Assembly (NCBI GenBank): GCA_016932715.1
Contig: JAFGCG010000014.1
Span: 1 to 51,118 of the forward strand
Length of the DNA: 51,118 bases
DNA from: Anaerolineales bacterium
Lineage (GTDB): Bacteria; Chloroflexota; Anaerolineae; Anaerolineales; Villigracilaceae
Direction of reading: 5' to 3'
Part shown: positions 48,258-51,118 of the stretch, one piece after another
How the letters are laid out: every line of letters starts with the position of its first letter
How positions within the stretch are numbered: the first letter of the stretch is position 1
Program-made: the position numbers and the translations under genes
Notes under the pieces: model-generated
Told to the model about the DNA's origin: nothing
Databases searched by the model: none
Seen by the model: only the letters and a program-made list of their open reading frames with translations

Positions 48258-49190
48258 ATGAAAACAAAAGTTTGGATTGCTTTACTGGCACTATACATCG
48301 TTTGGGGTTCGACATATCTTGCGATTCGTTTTTCGGTGGAGACCATCCCGCCATTCCTGCACGCGGCTGTACGCTTTTTGGTTTCCGGCGTGATTTTATA
48401 TCTCTGGCGGCGCGCGGCCGGCGACCCTGCGCCCACTGTAAGCAATTGGAAAGCCACCGCGATCGTGGGCGCCGCCCTGCTGCTCGGCGGCAACGGTCTG
48501 GTTGCCTGGGCGGAGCAAACTGTCCCTTCGGGTATTGCGGCGCTCATGATCACGACCTCACCCTTCTGGCTGGTTCTATTCGAATCCATGCGTGCAGGCG
48601 GAGCGAAACCGACCTGGCAAGCCATTGTCGGGTTGTTCATCGGCTTCGGAGGCGTATTCCTCCTGGTGGGTCCCAGTGAAATTACGGGATCGGGCGTGAG
48701 CTTCGACACATTTGGCATCATTTTATTGCTCTTTGCTCCGTTCTTCTGGTCCCTGGGTTCGATCTATGCCAAAGGCGCGGACATGCCCAAATCCACCCTG
48801 CTCTCGACGGGGATGCAAATGCTCACAGGCGCCGCGGCGCTGTTTATTGTCAGCCTGATCAAAGGCGAGTTAAACGGATTCAGCGTGGGGCTGGTTTCGA
48901 CGCGCTCCTGGCTGGGACTCGCCTATCTCATCACATTTGGGTCCCTGATCGGGTTCGTATCCTATGGCTGGCTGCTGCACAATGCCCCTATTTCTCTAAT
49001 GTCCACCTATGCATACGTCAACCCGCTTGTGGCGGTGCTGCTGGGAAGTTTGCTGGCGAACGAGCCCTTGAATGGGCGCATCCTGGTTGCCGCCGCGATC
49101 ATCATCGGGTCGGTCATCATCATCAACACGGCGCGGCAGGTCAAAGTCAAGACACAACCGCTGCAGGCCGTCCCGGACGGCGACGACTAA
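48258..49190 (+). CDS. EamA/DMT family transporter (YedA-like)
   Basis: This 310-residue protein has ten hydrophobic segments in two EamA repeats. WGSTYLAIRFSVETIPPFLHAAVRFLVSG (helices 1-2) and AYVNPLVAVLLGSLLANEPL (helix 9-10 region) are diagnostic of the drug/metabolite transporter superfamily; the first block matches the YedA/RhaT-like subgroup. The substrate is unknown. The start at 48258 has AAGGAAAG, and upstream frames run through the repeat at 48117-48237. glnA follows 76 bases downstream on the same strand. Confidence 0.88.
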   Translation: MKTKVWIALLALYIVWGSTYLAIRFSVETIPPFLHAAVRFLVSGVILYLWRRAAGDPAPTVSNWKATAIVGAALLLGGNGLVAWAEQTVPSGIAALMITTSPFWLVLFESMRAGGAKPTWQAIVGLFIGFGGVFLLVGPSEITGSGVSFDTFGIILLLFAPFFWSLGSIYAKGADMPKSTLLSTGMQMLTGAAALFIVSLIKGELNGFSVGLVSTRSWLGLAYLITFGSLIGFVSYGWLLHNAPISLMSTYAYVNPLVAVLLGSLLANEPLNGRILVAAAIIIGSVIIINTARQVKVKTQPLQAVPDGDD

Positions 49191-49266
49191 ACCTTCACAA
49201 CATCAATTTGCCAAAATCTGCGTTGAGCAGTTGGAAAATCTTCGTTTGTCACAAAGGAGAGAAAAA

Positions 49267-50604
49267 ATGGACGCAAAGGATCTTATCAAGCAAGTGAAGG
49301 AGGACGGGGTCAAGTTCGTTTCCCTGCAGTTCACGGATGTGACCGGCTCGGTCAAAAGCGTGGATATGCCCCTCAGTGGATTGGACGGTGCGCTCGAAGA
49401 CGGCGTGTGGTTCGACGGCTCGTCGGTGGAGGGTTTCGCCCGTATTCAGGAGAGCGATATGCATTTGCGGCTCGACCCTGAAACGTACGCGGTCCTGCCG
49501 TGGAGTTCGGTGGAGCGGCGCCGGGCGCGCATCTTCTGTGATATCTACACACCCGACGACAAACCTTTCCCGGGCGACCCGCGCGGGGTGCTGAAGAGTT
49601 TGATTGCAAAGATCGCCGAACGCGGCTGGACCTATAACATCGGACCTGAGCCGGAATTCTTCCTGTTCAAAGGCGAGAACGGACATGGTATTCATCCCGT
49701 CCCGCATGATACCGGTGGATACTTCGACTTCTCCGCGTTCGACGATGCGGTGCGCGTGCGCAGCCAGCTGATGGAAGCATTACGCGCGATGGGCCTCGAA
49801 ATCGAAGTCGGCCATCATGAAGTCGCTTTGGGCCAGCATGAAATCGACTTCCGTTTTGCAGATGCGGTCAAGGCGGCGGACAATGTGCTGACGTTGAAGT
49901 ACACCGTCAAAGCGATTGCCGCCCAGCACGGACTCATCGCATCCTTCATGCCCAAACCGGTTTTCGGCATTAATGGCTCCGGTATGCACTGCCACCAGAG
50001 TCTCTTCGACAGAGACGGCAATAATCTGTTCTTCGACGATAAGGATGAATATCATCTCTCGAGCGTTGCTTACGGCCTCATCGCTGGACAGCTCAAGCAC
50101 GCCCGCGGACTCGCCGCGCTGGTCGCGCCGACTGTCAATTCGTATAAGCGGCTTGTGCCAGGGTATGAGGCGCCGGTCTACATCGGCTGGGCGCAGCAGA
50201 ACCGCTCGGCACTGATTCGCATCCCGCGCTACACCGAGGGCCGCCATAAGGGCATGCGCGCAGAATTGCGTTTCCCCGATCCGTCAGCGAATCCGTATCT
50301 CGCATTTGCAGGGATGCTGGCCGCGGCACTGGACGGCATAGACAACAAACTGGTTCCACCCAAGCCATTGAACAACGTGAACCTTTACCATCTCGACGCG
50401 AAGGAACGTAAGAAAATGGGCATAGGTGAATTGCCCGGTTCCCTGGCGGAGTCACTTACGGAACTCTCCAAGGACAAGGTCCTTGCGGACGCGCTCGGTC
50501 CCATTGCTTACGAAGCCTTCATGCGCGCAAAATGGGAAGAGTGGGATCAGTACCGCATTCACGTGATGGATTATGAGATCGAGAGATATTTGGAGACCGC
50601 CTAG
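49267..50604 (+). CDS. glnA: Glutamine synthetase, type I alpha-like
   Basis: This 445-residue enzyme makes glutamine from glutamate, ammonia and ATP in the cytoplasm. The signature WFDGSSVEGFARI (DGSSVEGF at 50-57), metal and substrate loops GPEPEFFLF and GMHCHQSLFD, and ATP-site KRLVPGYEAPVYIGW are intact. Where beta-type enzymes carry the adenylylated tyrosine in NLYDLP, this protein reads NLYHLD, and it is about 25 residues shorter than the E. coli enzyme. It should therefore be controlled by feedback or partner proteins and not by adenylylation. The start follows AAAGGAG. A hairpin ends the unit at 50648. Confidence 0.95.
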   Translation: MDAKDLIKQVKEDGVKFVSLQFTDVTGSVKSVDMPLSGLDGALEDGVWFDGSSVEGFARIQESDMHLRLDPETYAVLPWSSVERRRARIFCDIYTPDDKPFPGDPRGVLKSLIAKIAERGWTYNIGPEPEFFLFKGENGHGIHPVPHDTGGYFDFSAFDDAVRVRSQLMEALRAMGLEIEVGHHEVALGQHEIDFRFADAVKAADNVLTLKYTVKAIAAQHGLIASFMPKPVFGINGSGMHCHQSLFDRDGNNLFFDDKDEYHLSSVAYGLIAGQLKHARGLAALVAPTVNSYKRLVPGYEAPVYIGWAQQNRSALIRIPRYTEGRHKGMRAELRFPDPSANPYLAFAGMLAAALDGIDNKLVPPKPLNNVNLYHLDAKERKKMGIGELPGSLAESLTELSKDKVLADALGPIAYEAFMRAKWEEWDQYRIHVMDYEIERYLETA

Positions 50605-50903
50605 CTTTTAGCTGTTAGCAATTAGCTATTAGTTGTTAGCTTTTAGGAAAGACCTTCGAGGAGTAAATCCCCGGAGGTCTTTGGCTTATAATAGGGGCTC
50701 TCCCGTTTTGGGCGGGACGAAGCCAAGGCTCATAGTTGCTTTGCCACGAATTCACGCGAATTTTCGCGAAAAGTTTTAAAATTCGTGCCAATTCGCGAAA
50801 TTTGTCCTGAGCCTGTCGACGGATGCGCGGCTGAGGTCTTGAGGCTTCCCGTTAAAAATGGTAGAGCCATAATAGGCAAACTCTTCTTTTCGCAAGGACA
50901 GAC
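50605..50903. other. Repeat-rich gap between glnA and a lipoprotein gene
   Basis: This gap of about 300 bases has no gene. From left to right it holds TAGCTGTTAGC/AATTAGCTATTAG units (50605-50645), the terminator, a palindromic stretch GAATTCACGCGAATTTTCGCG with AATTCGTGCCAATTCGCG (50750-50800) and CCTGAGCCTGTCGACGGA. A CATAAT box near 50868 may drive the next gene. Confidence 0.55.
50648..50682 (+). terminator. Likely terminator of glnA
   Basis: AAAGACCTTCG (50648-50658) pairs with CGGAGGTCTTT (50672-50682). The T run is short (TTTGGCTT). It follows a TTAGC-rich simple repeat. Confidence 0.6.
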
Positions 50904-51118
50904 ATGAAGTTGCGTTTCTATCTCAGCGTTTTGTTATACGCAGTGTTGATCCCGATCGTCGGCGTTTCCTGCGCGCCCGCCTCCGGCAAATCCATGAAAC
51001 TCACTTCCTTTACTGAAAGATATGTTGCCGTAGCCATTTATTTGGAGCACGACCCGGACGGGAATGCCATTCTATCGGGGACATTCACGCCCTCGGAAGG
51101 ACATCATTTATACAGCAA
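50904..51118 (+). CDS. Lipoprotein, amino-terminal part (cut by window edge)
   Basis: The first 71 codons are visible; the gene continues beyond the window. A signal peptide MKLRFYLSVLLYAVLIPIV leads to a lipobox-like VGVSC (Cys23), then a Ser/Lys-rich spacer and a beta-strand-rich start (YVAVAIYLEHDPDGNAILSG; FTPSEGHHLY). AAGGAC lies just upstream. No family can be recognised from the part seen. Confidence 0.65.
   Translation, partial: MKLRFYLSVLLYAVLIPIVGVSCAPASGKSMKLTSFTERYVAVAIYLEHDPDGNAILSGTFTPSEGHHLYS

Noticed and set aside
1..51118. tRNA or rRNA genes, CRISPR arrays, transposases, prophage
   Set aside because: I found no T-arm plus acceptor pairs, regularly spaced direct repeats, transposase or phage structural genes when reading both strands; short tRNAs could still be missed by eye.

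Overview
This 51 kb window looks like a chromosomal segment of a Chloroflexota bacterium, probably class Anaerolineae. The evidence is a complex I membrane-arm operon with two tandem nuoM genes, exported proteins with Thr/Pro-rich TPTPT linkers, an rpsF-ssb-rpsR cluster, and many intergenic palindromic repeats. The taxonomy is inferred; no rRNA or tRNA gene is visible.

Layout. 1-9.9 kb, minus strand: an AtpZ-like ATP synthase accessory protein, then the operon nuoA-H-J-K-L-M-M-N, the proton-pumping arm of NADH dehydrogenase without nuoB/C/D/E/F/G/I. 9.9-16.2 kb, minus strand: a coupled lipoprotein / small membrane protein / nucleotidyltransferase unit, an APC permease, a metallophosphoesterase, and a PiT phosphate transporter next to its DUF47 partner. 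16.4-25 kb: a B12-type radical SAM protein, a CBS-domain gene broken by a T7 homopolymer frameshift, a Cys-rich zinc protein, tryptophanase, recJ, an anchored TPT protein and a class III aminotransferase. 25.2-34.1 kb: rpsF-ssb-rpsR, a PpiC-type foldase, smc and rnc (minus), an aldo/keto reductase and a small membrane protein.

34.3-39.8 kb is the most striking part. An operon aspS-gatC-gatA-gatB is preceded by a strong extended -10 promoter, an apparently leaderless 28-codon leader peptide with ten consecutive Asn/Asp codons, and mutually exclusive antiterminator and terminator hairpins. This is the layout of a ribosome-mediated attenuator sensing charged tRNA-Asn and tRNA-Asp. The AspRS carries His31 and Gly83, the signature of a non-discriminating enzyme, so the operon encodes the whole tRNA-dependent route to Asn-tRNA (and, through GatCAB, Gln-tRNA). 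A separate asnS lies about 2.5 kb downstream of gatB.

40.6-42.1 kb is an A+T-rich three-gene island (a TIGR04255-like protein plus HicB-like and HicA-like proteins) with its own promoter and terminator. 43.7-51.1 kb holds a GH25 lysozyme with LysM repeats and no signal peptide, a probable 6S RNA, a flavin amine oxidase, an unexplained transcript of about 440 nt bounded by a consensus promoter and an intrinsic terminator, an AraC/O6-alkylguanine methyltransferase fusion, an EamA transporter, glnA and the start of a lipoprotein gene.

A second theme is repeats inside genes. Palindromic elements of the intergenic type are carried in frame within recJ (twice) and gatB, adding about 23, 19 and 8-11 residues, reminiscent of Rickettsia palindromic elements.
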